Assembly: GCA_030040815.1 (NCBI GenBank)
Contig: JASHSZ010000119.1
Coordinates: 1-12,717, forward strand
Origin: Streptosporangiaceae bacterium
Lineage (GTDB): Bacteria; Actinomycetota; Actinomycetes; Streptosporangiales; Streptosporangiaceae
Length of the DNA: 12,717 bases
Direction: 5' to 3'
The stretch's first letter is position 1, and every line of letters starts with the position of its first letter. The notes under the pieces are model-generated. The model did not search any database. It saw nothing but the letters and a program-made list of their open reading frames with translations, and was not told the DNA's origin. Both the position numbers and the translations under genes were made by a program. This document shows, one piece after another, positions 1 to 7,121 of this stretch.

Positions 1-24
1 ACGTCGGCGGGTAACGTCCAGAGC

Positions 25-1038
25 ATGGTGGAGGCCTACCTGCCGAGCCCGGCCACCGCGGTCTGGCACCTGGGCGTGATCCCGGTCCGGGCCTACGCGC
101 TGTGCGTGCTGGCGGCCGTGCTGGCAGGTCTGTGGCTGACCGACCGTCGGTACCGGCGGAGCGGCGGCCGGCCAGGCGTGATCCTTGACCTCGCCACCGT
201 CGCCGTGCCGGTGGGCCTGATCGGCGCCCGCGCCTACAGCGTGCTCACGGATCTCCACCGCTACTTCGGCCCCGGCCGGGACTGGACCGACGTGCTACGC
301 GTCTGGGACGGCGGGATGGGAGTCGCGGCGGCCGTCGCCGCCGGAGCGGTCGCGGCGTGGGCCTACAGCCGCCGTATCGGGGTGGAGGTCGGGCCGGTTG
401 CGCTCGCCGCGGCGCCGGCGCTCGCCGTTGCCCAGGCGATCTCGGTGTGGGGTAACTGGTTCAGCCAGGAACTCTACGGATCGCCGTCGGGACTGCCGTG
501 GGCGGTGGCGATCGCGCCACAGCACCGCGCCGCGGGCTTTCAGTCGGCCGCCACGTTCCAGCCACTGTTCCTGTATGAGTCCTTGTTCGACCTGCTCGTG
601 GCGGTCGCGGTCGCGGTCGCGATCCGTCGATACGCGTTGTCAGGAGACCGGGCGTTCGCGCTCTACGCAGCCCTGTGGACCGCCGTTGGCACGGTAATCC
701 AGCGGCTGCGGATTGACTACTCCCCACGGTTGTTCGGGCTGCGCACGAACATGCTGGCCATGGTCATGGTGTTCGTCGCGGCGTGCGCCTATCTGGTCGC
801 CACCCGTCGCCACCGCCAGCGATTCGCACCGCGGTCGTCAGAGGCGAAGGCAGCGCGGCCGGCCGAGCCTTCCGGCGCGACAGCCGGATGGCGAGTGCTG
901 CGGCCTCGATCCAGCCGGGCGGCGGCTGCCGAGCTTGGGCCCGGCGGGATCTGGGGCGCCATGCCCCCGGCTCAGCGCGGCGTTCTCCGCCAGCCGGAGG
1001 AATCCCCGCCGGGGAGCGGACCGCGCCTCCAGCACTAG
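25..1038 (+). CDS. Lgt-like membrane protein (prolipoprotein diacylglyceryl transferase paralogue, probably lacking catalytic residues)
   Basis: The 337-residue polytopic protein follows the actinobacterial Lgt pattern: an N-terminus with SPATAVWHLG, RAYAL at 22-26, YFGPGRD at 80-86, GGMG at 96-99, GNWFSQELYG at 143-152, LFLYES at 181-186 and LRID at 228-231. Lgt transfers diacylglyceryl from phosphatidylglycerol to the lipobox cysteine of prelipoproteins in the plasma membrane. Aligned by eye with E. coli Lgt, Tyr26 (here Y24), Asn146 (N144), Glu151 (E149) and Gly154 (G152) are kept. The essential Arg143 is Val141, Arg239 is Gly222 and Glu243 is Gln226, so enzyme activity is doubtful. A polar Ala/Pro/Arg-rich tail follows residue 262. 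The ATG at 25 fits the family N-terminus, but no clear ribosome site is visible and the frame stays open to the window edge. It lies 10 bp before the mini-permease, so co-transcription with the ABC genes is likely. Family call is firm; function is not. Confidence 0.85.
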   Translation: MVEAYLPSPATAVWHLGVIPVRAYALCVLAAVLAGLWLTDRRYRRSGGRPGVILDLATVAVPVGLIGARAYSVLTDLHRYFGPGRDWTDVLRVWDGGMGVAAAVAAGAVAAWAYSRRIGVEVGPVALAAAPALAVAQAISVWGNWFSQELYGSPSGLPWAVAIAPQHRAAGFQSAATFQPLFLYESLFDLLVAVAVAVAIRRYALSGDRAFALYAALWTAVGTVIQRLRIDYSPRLFGLRTNMLAMVMVFVAACAYLVATRRHRQRFAPRSSEAKAARPAEPSGATAGWRVLRPRSSRAAAAELGPGGIWGAMPPAQRGVLRQPEESPPGSGPRLQH

Positions 1039-1048
1039 GCGGCAAGGC

Positions 1049-1768
1049 GTGCCGGAATCTTTTACCATGCGCCGGACGCGCTCAGCGTGGCTGCTAGTCG
1101 GCTGCCTCACCGCTACCGTCCTGGGAGCGTCCGCGCTGGTCTCGGCGTTGGTCACGTTCTACTCGAGTGCGCTGACGGGCGCGGTGACCAGCGAGCTCAC
1201 GCAGGCCGGGGCGGCGATGTCGATCGCGGTCTCGGGCGAGCTGACCGGACCGCCCGCGCCGCGACCCGGCCAGCCAATCCCGGCGGCGCTGCCCGCGACC
1301 GCTGCCGCAGACCTCGGGCTGCACCTTGGGTCGGTCTTCCCGCTGCGCGATCTCGCCTCGGGCAGGCAGGTCACCCTGTGGGTCAGTGGCCTGTACCGGG
1401 CGGAGCGCCCGACCGCGGCCTACTGGCAGATCGATCTCATCGGCACCGGCGGTGTCACAGTCGGCGGTGGCTTCGCCAGCTATGGGCCGGCCGTGGTCAG
1501 CCCGGCGGTGTTCGGCCGGGCTGGCACGAGCGGACCCCTCATTGTGGCGACCCAGGCGTCGTTCGTCGTGCTGCCGCAGGTTGCCAGCATCACGCCCGCG
1601 GAGTTGATGCCGCTCGCCAGTCGCATTACGGCGATGACCAGTCCGGTGGGCTGGATCATCGTGATCGCGGCGGGACTGCCTGCCGTGCCCGTGCTGGCCG
1701 CAGCCGTCGTCGCGGTGCGCCGACCCGATCCGGCCGCGGAACTGCGGGCAGCGGAGGCGGTGGTGTGA
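1049..1768 (+). CDS. Internally deleted FtsX/MacB-type permease copy (mini-permease)
   Basis: This 239-residue protein is a collapsed copy of the downstream permease P1. Residues 1-66 match P1 1-65 (shared RSAWLLVGCLTATVL membrane helix). Residues 67-197 match P1 about 131-257, in the first extracytoplasmic domain (GQPIPAALP, TAAADLGLH, VSGLYR/VTGLYR, YGPAVVSPA, LPQVA). Residues 200-239 match P1 1050-1089, the last helix and the RxPDPAAELRAAEA tail. Two deletions of about 65 and 790 residues both preserve frame. What remains is one helix at each end around a reduced ectodomain; the core FtsX helices and cytoplasmic coupling loops are gone, so it cannot transport alone. GTG at 1049 was chosen because P1 begins at the aligned GTG; ATG 1067 is the alternative. 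It could be a decayed pseudogene that stayed in frame, or a retained accessory subunit. Confidence 0.65.
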   Translation: MPESFTMRRTRSAWLLVGCLTATVLGASALVSALVTFYSSALTGAVTSELTQAGAAMSIAVSGELTGPPAPRPGQPIPAALPATAAADLGLHLGSVFPLRDLASGRQVTLWVSGLYRAERPTAAYWQIDLIGTGGVTVGGGFASYGPAVVSPAVFGRAGTSGPLIVATQASFVVLPQVASITPAELMPLASRITAMTSPVGWIIVIAAGLPAVPVLAAAVVAVRRPDPAAELRAAEAVV

Positions 1769-1790
1769 CGCGACGACGCGCTACCCGTGG
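1699..1790 (+). repeat. Permease-junction repeat, copy 1
   Basis: This is the first of three related stretches that combine the 3' end of a P1-type permease (encoding xxPDPAAELRAAEA) with an overlapping start codon and an arginine-rich N-terminus. Here the mini-permease stop TGA at 1766-1768 overlaps a GTG at 1765-1767 that opens a frame beginning VTRRRATRG. The other copies are at 5142-5218 and 7058-7138. This one is the most divergent. Confidence 0.5.
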
Positions 1791-1932
1791 CGCTGGGCGG
1801 GACGGGAGGCGATTACGGCAACAGCCCGCCAACGGTCTGGTAACCAATCGGAGGAGATCTTCCACCGTGGTGTTTGTCCTGGGTAGCGTGCAGATGGGGC
1901 TAGCTGGACGGTATTGAGAGGGGCCGGCTCGC
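1769..1932 (+). other. Intergenic segment between mini-permease and P1, with a possible short leader ORF
   Basis: A frame opened by GTG 1765 runs to TGA 1915-1917 (50 codons) with no recognisable domain. Its start sits where P2 would start in an ancestral P1-P2 pair, so it may be a decayed P2 N-terminus. Inside it, GGAGGAG at 1850-1856 stands 10 bases before tandem GTG codons at 1867 and 1870, giving a 16-residue peptide (VVFVLGSVQMGLAGRY) that stops 15 bases before the P1 start. This could be a translated leader or coincidence. I see no convincing promoter hexamers. Confidence 0.25.
1916..1923 (+). promoter_or_regulatory. Ribosome binding site of P1
   Basis: GAGAGGGG lies 9 bases before GTG 1933 and supports that start over the in-frame ATG at 1960, which has no purine-rich sequence before it. 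Confidence 0.45.
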
Positions 1933-4900
1933 GTGCTCGGATCGTTCACTGTCCGGCGCATGCGTTCGGCGTGGTTGCTGGTCGGCTGCCTGACCGCTAC
2001 CGTCCTGGTGGCAGCCGCGCTGATCTCGGCGCTGGTCACGTTCTACACCAGAGCGCTACCCGCCGCGGTGGTAAGCGAGCTGCCCAAATCCGGGCCCATG
2101 GTGGTTGCCGTCTCTGGCGTCAACGGCGGTGGCCAGTCGGCGCCCCGCGTCGCGCGGAGGCTGTCGGCCTCGGTAACTGTGGTACCAACGCGGGTCTACC
2201 CGGCTACGTGGTCAGACCTGGCTGTGCCCAACCCGCCGCGCGACGGTCAGGTGCAGCTCATCCAGGTCGCCTCCGTCAGCGGCATCACCGCTAACGCCCG
2301 GCTGACCTCCGGCAGCTGGCCGACCGCCCCGCACGCAGGCCAGCCGATCCCGGCCGCACTGCCGACGACCGCAGCCGCGGACCTCGGGCTGCATGTCGGC
2401 TCTGTCCTCAGCGTGACCGATCCGAGCACCGGCTACCGGACTAGCCTGCACGTCACCGGCCTGTACCGACCGATCCGGCCGACCGAACCCTACTGGGAGA
2501 TCGACAGCATCGGGCCGACAGGCGTGACGGCGGGCGGCGGATTTCTCGTCTACGGTCCCGCGGTCGTCAGCCCCGCGGCCTTCGGCGGTTCGGCCCGTGG
2601 CTTGCTGGACCCGAGCCAGTTCTCGGTCGTCGCGCTGCCGCAGGTCGCCGGCATCCGGATGGCCGACCTCTCGCCGCTGGCGCACCAGATCGCCCGGACC
2701 GAGGCCGCGATCGACAACTCGGGTTACCTGTCCGCGACCACCAGGATGCCGCGGCTGCTCGCCAATGCCCTTGCCGGGCTGGCTACGGCGAGGTCGCTGG
2801 TGGTCATCAGCGGCCTGCTGCTGCTCCTGCTCGCGTGCGCGGCGCTCGCGCTTGCGAGCAGGCTGCTCGCCAGCTATCGCGAGGGGGAGACCGCGCTGCT
2901 GGCGGCTCGCGGCGCGGCCCGCCGCCAGCTGATCAGGCAGAGCTTGATCGAGGCCGCCATTGCGGTCGTGGTCAGCGCGGCCGTGGGCGCGCTTGCAGGC
3001 AGCTGGCTGTCGGCGGCGCTGCTTTCGCACCTGACCGGGCTGCCGGCGCAGGCGCCGCTGCCCGGCGCCGCGGCGTGGCTGGCGGCCGCCATCCTTGCCG
3101 TGGTGTGCCTCGGCATCATCGTGTGGCCCACGGTGCGGCCGCCGCGCCCCGGCGACGTGCGCATCCGACGCGGGAGGTCAGCGCAGCGGGCCATCGCGAT
3201 CTCGGCAGGAGCAGACATCGCGCTGATCGTGCTGGCTCTGCTCGCGGTGCGCGAGCTGCGCAGTTACTCGGCTACTGCGCAGGCGGCCAGCGGAGCTGGC
3301 ATCGACCCGGTCATCGCGGTCGCGCCGGCCCTCGCGCTAGCCGGACTCGCCATCGTGCCACTGCGGCTGCTGCCCCTCGCGGTCCGAGGCCTGGAGCGGC
3401 TGACCGCCCGCGGCAGCCGGTTCGGCTCTGCGATGGCGAACTGGGAGATCAGCCGCCGGCCGCTGCGGCAGAGCGGACCTGCGCTGCTGGTGATCTTCGC
3501 GGTCGGCACCAGCACCATTGGCCTGGCCCAGTATGAGAGCTGGCGGCAATCGGTTCATGACCAGGCCGCGTTCGCCACCGGCGCGCAGGTCAGCGTGCAG
3601 GCCCCGCTGCTTGCGTCCGCGGCGGACGAGGCGAGGCTTGCCAGGCTGCCGGGCGTGACCGCCGCGATGCCGGTCAGCGCCGTACCGCTCGCTGGCACGG
3701 GGCCGCTGCTGGTGCTCGACGCGGCGCTGGCGGCCCGCACGGTGACGCTGCGCTCCGACCTGTCGAGGACTCCGGCGGGGCAGCTGTTCGCGGATATCAC
3801 GCCCCGTCATTCGGCCGGGCTCGTGCTCCCCGGCCGACCGGCGCAGATTGAGCTCACCGCGAGCCTGTCCGGCCCATCGGGCGGCGCGGGTGACGCCGCC
3901 CTCGGCCCGGCGTCGGCGACGCTGACCGTGCAGGACCGCTATGGCGTCAGCTACGCGATCCAGACGACCGCGATCCCGGCCGACGGCCGATCCCACGAAC
4001 TGGTGGCTGGGCTCAGCACCGCGGGCGCTGCCTACCCGCTGCGGCTCATCGGCATGTCGGTCAACTACAACATGCCGGCCTACCCGTTGACGTCCGTCGC
4101 GGCGCGCGCTGACCAGCAAGACGTGGTGTTGCAGCTGGGCGCTATCTCGGTCCGCCAGAGCGACACCGGGTCATTCTCCCGGCCGTTTGCCACCGGGCAG
4201 GCGATCGCGGCGTGGCGAGCGCAGCTGGCCGACCCTGGGCTTGCCTCTGTGCTCTCGGGGCAGGGCGGTGTGACCTACGGCTCGGTGACGTCGGCCCTCG
4301 GGTCTATCAGCGCCGGGGTCGGCGGTGCCAAGCAGATCACGTTCTCGCCCGGACACGGGCCGCTGCTGCCGAACCCGCCCCCGGGCAAGAGCGCCACGCC
4401 GCAGCCCGGCCAGGCCGACGTGGAGGTCAACATCCCGCCCGCCCGGCAGCCCGTTCCGGTGATCGCGACCGCGGGATACGCAGCGAGCAATGGCCTGCGC
4501 CGCGGCACGGTGTTTGCCGTCACGATCGAAGGTCAGCAGGTTTCCTGCCAGCTGGTAGCGACGGTAGTCGCGTTCCCCGGTGGCGCCGCGCTCGTGGCGG
4601 ACCAGGCAGCCGTGCAGGATGCGCTGGTGAATCTGGGCGTCGGTGGCTCGCTGCCGGTGACCGAGTGGTGGCTGGCCACGGCCACGGGCGCGGCTCCCGC
4701 GGGCGTGCCGGCCGGCTGGACGGTCAGCGACGCGACCGCTTTGGCGAGTCGGCTTGAGGGCGATCCACTGTCCGCAGCGCCGCAGCACGCCGCCGCGGCC
4801 GTGGCGGTGGCCGTTGCGCTGCTGGCCGCGCTCGGCTTCTGCGTCAGCGTCGCCGCGAGCGCGCGGGAACGGCGCACCCAGCACGCGCTGCTCGGCGCCC

Positions 4901-5202
4901 TCGGAGTGCCCGCGGCAGCCCAGGCCAGGCTCTTCTGCGTGGAAGAAGCACTGATCAGTATCCCTGCGGCCGGTGTCGGGCTGGTGATCGGCCTCGTGCT
5001 AGCGCGGATTATGGTCCCGGCTCTCACCGTCACGGCCACCGGTGCCGCGCCAGTGCCGTCGGTCCTGCTCGAGCTGCCGCTGGGCTGGCTGCTGCCGCTC
5101 GCGGCAGGGCTCGCGCTGGTTCCCGTCATGGCCGCTGCCGTGACCGCGCTGCGGCAGCCGGACCCGGCGGCGGAGCTTCGGGCGGCGGAGGCGATGGCAT
5201 GA
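1933..5202 (+). CDS. FtsX/MacB-family (ABC3) transporter permease P1, 1089 aa
   Basis: Large permease of an ABC3-type transporter in the plasma membrane. Visible order: helix at about 15-38; extracytoplasmic domain to about 285; helices near 287-312, 340-365, 378-398, 418-440, 457-478 and 515-535; a second large extracytoplasmic domain at about 540-950 with a Pro-rich stretch near 806-846; then helices near 951-975, 998-1020 and 1048-1072. The two FtsX-like cores each carry a cytoplasmic coupling stretch (ALLAARGAARRQL near 319; ARERRTQHALLGALG near 976). This duplicated FtsX layout of roughly 10 helices is common in large actinobacterial permeases. Such proteins couple ATP hydrolysis to extrusion of lipoproteins or peptides or to conformational work outside the membrane, rather than forming a classical channel. 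The stop overlaps an ATG (ATGA) and the ATPase gene starts 73 bp later. Substrate unknown. Confidence 0.9.
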   Translation: MLGSFTVRRMRSAWLLVGCLTATVLVAAALISALVTFYTRALPAAVVSELPKSGPMVVAVSGVNGGGQSAPRVARRLSASVTVVPTRVYPATWSDLAVPNPPRDGQVQLIQVASVSGITANARLTSGSWPTAPHAGQPIPAALPTTAAADLGLHVGSVLSVTDPSTGYRTSLHVTGLYRPIRPTEPYWEIDSIGPTGVTAGGGFLVYGPAVVSPAAFGGSARGLLDPSQFSVVALPQVAGIRMADLSPLAHQIARTEAAIDNSGYLSATTRMPRLLANALAGLATARSLVVISGLLLLLLACAALALASRLLASYREGETALLAARGAARRQLIRQSLIEAAIAVVVSAAVGALAGSWLSAALLSHLTGLPAQAPLPGAAAWLAAAILAVVCLGIIVWPTVRPPRPGDVRIRRGRSAQRAIAISAGADIALIVLALLAVRELRSYSATAQAASGAGIDPVIAVAPALALAGLAIVPLRLLPLAVRGLERLTARGSRFGSAMANWEISRRPLRQSGPALLVIFAVGTSTIGLAQYESWRQSVHDQAAFATGAQVSVQAPLLASAADEARLARLPGVTAAMPVSAVPLAGTGPLLVLDAALAARTVTLRSDLSRTPAGQLFADITPRHSAGLVLPGRPAQIELTASLSGPSGGAGDAALGPASATLTVQDRYGVSYAIQTTAIPADGRSHELVAGLSTAGAAYPLRLIGMSVNYNMPAYPLTSVAARADQQDVVLQLGAISVRQSDTGSFSRPFATGQAIAAWRAQLADPGLASVLSGQGGVTYGSVTSALGSISAGVGGAKQITFSPGHGPLLPNPPPGKSATPQPGQADVEVNIPPARQPVPVIATAGYAASNGLRRGTVFAVTIEGQQVSCQLVATVVAFPGGAALVADQAAVQDALVNLGVGGSLPVTEWWLATATGAAPAGVPAGWTVSDATALASRLEGDPLSAAPQHAAAAVAVAVALLAALGFCVSVAASARERRTQHALLGALGVPAAAQARLFCVEEALISIPAAGVGLVIGLVLARIMVPALTVTATGAAPVPSVLLELPLGWLLPLAAGLALVPVMAAAVTALRQPDPAAELRAAEAMA

Positions 5203-5218
5203 TCCGACGCCTCGGCAG
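5142..5218 (+). repeat. Permease-junction repeat, copy 2 (left of the ATPase pair)
   Basis: This stretch covers the last 20 codons of P1 and the ATGA overlap that opens a P2-like N-terminus. It shares a 19-base identical block (5184-5202 versus 7103-7121), plus GACCGCGC at its left edge and CTCGGCAG at its right edge, with copy 3. Copies 2 and 3 are direct repeats on either side of the two ATPase genes. Confidence 0.6.
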
Positions 5219-5234
5219 CGGACCGCACCCCGTT

Positions 5235-5246
5235 CCCTTCGAAGGG
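5235..5246 (+). promoter_or_regulatory. 12-bp perfect palindrome before the first ATPase
   Basis: CCCTTCGAAGGG is a perfect palindrome, 29 bases upstream of the ATPase start and 17 bases before its ribosome site. It could be an operator for a dimeric regulator or simply chance. No flanking promoter is evident. Confidence 0.25.
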
Positions 5247-5263
5247 GCGAGTGACGCACAGGT

Positions 5264-5270
5264 GAGGAGA
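5264..5270 (+). promoter_or_regulatory. Ribosome binding site of the first ATPase
   Basis: GAGGAGA stands 5 bases before ATG 5276, a strong site that fixes the start. Confidence 0.7.
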
Positions 5271-5275
5271 AGCGC

Positions 5276-6292
5276 ATGACGGTACCTGCGGGCGCCGCGG
5301 CCCCGGCCGCGGCCGCCGGAATCGCAGAGCTGGGGGCCGAAGCGCGACGGGCGCACACCAGCTACGGGCAGGGCGCGCTGGTGGTGTGTGACCAGGTGGT
5401 GCGGATCTATACCGGGGCGGGGATCGAGGTGCAGGCGCTGCAGGGCCTGGACTTGCTGATCGAGGAGGGTGAGCTGGTCGCGATGGTGGGCGCGTCCGGC
5501 AGCGGCAAGTCGACCCTGATGAACATCCTGGCCGGGCTGGATACGCCGACCGCGGGCCGGGTCCGGGTGGCGGGCCATGACCTGGGCGCGCTGACCGCGC
5601 GCGACCGGATGGCTTACCGGCGGCGCCAGGTGGGTTTTGTGTGGCAGCAGGCATCTCGGAACCTGCTGCCGTACCTGACCGCGCGGCAGAACGTGACGAC
5701 GCCGATGCGGCTAGCCGGGGTCAGCCGGCGGCGCCGGGCCGTCAAGGCGATGGAACTGCTCGAGGTGTTCGGGGTGGCGCACTGCGCGAACCGGACGCCG
5801 TCGCGGATGTCGGGCGGCGAGCAGCAGCGAACCGCGATCGCGACGGCGCTGGCGAACCTGCCGCGGCTGCTGCTGGCGGATGAGCCGACGGGGGAGCTGG
5901 ACAGCCAGACGGCGCAAGAGGTGTTCGCCGCGCTGCACACCGCCAACACCGAGCTGGGCGCCACCGTGCTGGTGGTCACGCACGACCCGGCGGTGTCGGC
6001 TCAGGTGCGGCGCACGGTGGCCATCAGGGACGGCCGGACCAGCACTGAGACGCTCCGGCACGAGGAGGCCGACGAGGGAGGTAACGCGGTCAGGCACGCG
6101 GTCGAGTACGCGGTGCTTGACCGGGCCGGTCGGGTTCAGCTGCCGCGCGAGATGATCGAGGAGCATGAGATGAAGGACCTGGTGCGGCTGCAATCGGAGC
6201 CGGATCACATCGGCGTGTGGGCCAGCCGGCCGCGGGGCGGGCCCAGGGACTCGGATCCCGCCCAGCGGCCTGCCGCCCGGGATGACCGGTGA
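5276..6292 (+). CDS. ABC transporter ATP-binding protein with AbrB-like C-terminal tail
   Basis: Nucleotide-binding subunit of the MacB/LolD type, 338 residues. Complete motifs: Walker A GASGSGKST 72-80, Q-loop Gln124, signature MSGGEQQ 178-184, Walker B LLLADEP 198-204 with catalytic Glu203, and switch His236. TGELDS after Walker B is typical of the LolD/MacB subfamily. An Ala-rich lead of about 30 residues precedes the fold. LolD-like proteins usually end near residue 230-250; this one continues. Residues 278-314 (VLDRAGRVQLPREMIEEH followed by KDLVRL and HIGVW) resemble the swapped-hairpin motif of AbrB/SpoVT/MazE DNA-binding proteins, where GRVxLP is the hallmark. The tail may mediate dimerisation or DNA binding; this is inferred. 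The stop overlaps the next start by 4 bases (GTGA), so the two ATPases are translationally coupled. Confidence 0.92.
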   Translation: MTVPAGAAAPAAAAGIAELGAEARRAHTSYGQGALVVCDQVVRIYTGAGIEVQALQGLDLLIEEGELVAMVGASGSGKSTLMNILAGLDTPTAGRVRVAGHDLGALTARDRMAYRRRQVGFVWQQASRNLLPYLTARQNVTTPMRLAGVSRRRRAVKAMELLEVFGVAHCANRTPSRMSGGEQQRTAIATALANLPRLLLADEPTGELDSQTAQEVFAALHTANTELGATVLVVTHDPAVSAQVRRTVAIRDGRTSTETLRHEEADEGGNAVRHAVEYAVLDRAGRVQLPREMIEEHEMKDLVRLQSEPDHIGVWASRPRGGPRDSDPAQRPAARDDR

Positions 6293-7044
6293 CCGGGCCT
6301 GCAGCCGGACCGGGCGGTCCGAGCGGCGGGCCGGCCGAGGTGCCCGCGGGCGTGGCGCTGGACACGGCGTCGCTGATGGTTGAGGCGCGCGAGGTGAGCC
6401 GCACGTTCGGGCATGGCAGCACGGCTGTGCACGCCGTCCGGGGCGCCTCGTTCACGATCAGGCGCGGCCAGCTGGTGGCGCTGATCGGCCGGTCCGGCTC
6501 GGGCAAGACGACGCTGCTCAACATCGTTGGCGGGCTGGACGCGCCGACCAGCGGCGTGGTGCTGGTCGGAGGCCAGGACGTCTCGGCCATGTCGGCCAGG
6601 GAGCGCACCCTGCTGCGCCGCAGCACGGTCTCGTTCATCTTCCAGTCCTTCGGCCTGATACCCACGCTGACCGCGGCGGAGAACGTCGGCATCCCGCTGC
6701 GCATCGCCAGCACGCCCGCGGCTCAGCGGGAACAGCGGGTCCGGCTGCTGCTCAGCGTCGTCGGCCTGGACCAGCACGTGAACCAGCGGCCGGGTGAGCT
6801 GTCCGGCGGCCAGCAGCAGCGGGTTGCCATCGCGAGAGCGCTCGCGGTCCAGCCCGAACTGCTGATCGCTGACGAGCCCACCGGTCAGCTCGACTCCGAG
6901 ACCGGCAGGCAGATCATGCGGCTGCTGCGGACCGTCGTCGTGGCAGAGGGCATCACGGTGCTGGTCGCTACGCACGACCAGGCGCTGCTCGACCTCGCCG
7001 ACGAGATATTGGCCATCAACGACGGCCAGCTCACCGGCCGCTAG
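6289..7044 (+). CDS. ABC transporter ATP-binding protein, LolD/MacB type
   Basis: Second nucleotide-binding subunit, 251 residues, of usual length and without the extra tail of its partner. Motifs are complete: Walker A GRSGSGKTT 67-75, Q-loop Gln119, signature LSGGQ 171-175, Walker B LLIADEP 191-197 with Glu196, and switch His229. The fold begins near residue 30; the first 29 residues are a Gly/Pro/Ala linker. GTG 6289 was chosen because it overlaps the previous stop as GTGA; Met30 (ATG 6376) is a possible but unsupported alternative with no ribosome site. With two permeases and two ATPases, either a heteromeric transporter or two paired transporters is possible. A 73-bp gap with a permease remnant separates it from P2. 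Confidence 0.93.
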   Translation: MTGPAAGPGGPSGGPAEVPAGVALDTASLMVEAREVSRTFGHGSTAVHAVRGASFTIRRGQLVALIGRSGSGKTTLLNIVGGLDAPTSGVVLVGGQDVSAMSARERTLLRRSTVSFIFQSFGLIPTLTAAENVGIPLRIASTPAAQREQRVRLLLSVVGLDQHVNQRPGELSGGQQQRVAIARALAVQPELLIADEPTGQLDSETGRQIMRLLRTVVVAEGITVLVATHDQALLDLADEILAINDGQLTGR

Positions 7045-7057
7045 CGCGAGACCGCGG

Positions 7058-7121
7058 GACCGCGCAGCGGCGCACAGCAACAACCGACGGCGGAGCTTTC
7101 GTGGCGGAGGCGATGGCATGA
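7058..7121 (+). pseudogene. Remnant of a P1-type permease 3' end
   Basis: These 64 bases align with the last 61 bases of P1 (5142-5202), including the terminal GCGATGGCATGA, but carry indels that break the PDPAAELRAAEA reading frame. There is no P1 sequence upstream of it, because the second ATPase ends at 7044. It now serves only as the leader of P2 and supplies its ribosome site. Confidence 0.55.
7106..7110 (+). promoter_or_regulatory. Ribosome binding site of P2
   Basis: GGAGG lies 7 bases before ATG 7118. It is derived from the permease-tail codons, where the same bases encode part of the AAEAM end of P1. Confidence 0.6.

Larger units (their letters stand above)
5199..5279 (+). pseudogene. 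Remnant of a P2-type permease N-terminus (26-codon frame)
   Basis: The ATG at 5199 overlaps the P1 stop and opens a 26-codon frame that starts MIRRLGSG, close to the MRRRLGSP of intact permease P2 at 7118. After eight residues the similarity ends. The frame closes with TGA 5277-5279, which overlaps the ATG of the next ATPase. It may still couple translation from P1 to the ATPase, although the peptide itself looks like a leftover. Confidence 0.45.

Noticed and set aside
601..622. GCGGTC hexamer repeated three times in the Lgt-like gene
   Set aside because: It encodes alternating Val-Ala in a membrane helix and is ordinary for GC-rich coding DNA.
713..1048. Upstream extension of the mini-permease to ATG 713
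   Set aside because: This part overlaps the Lgt-like gene in another frame and has no similarity to P1, whereas GTG 1049 aligns with the P1 start.
4533..5654. Minus-strand open frame of 373 codons
   Set aside because: Runs antisense across the P1 end and first ATPase start; Ala/Pro/Ser-rich with no recognisable domain.
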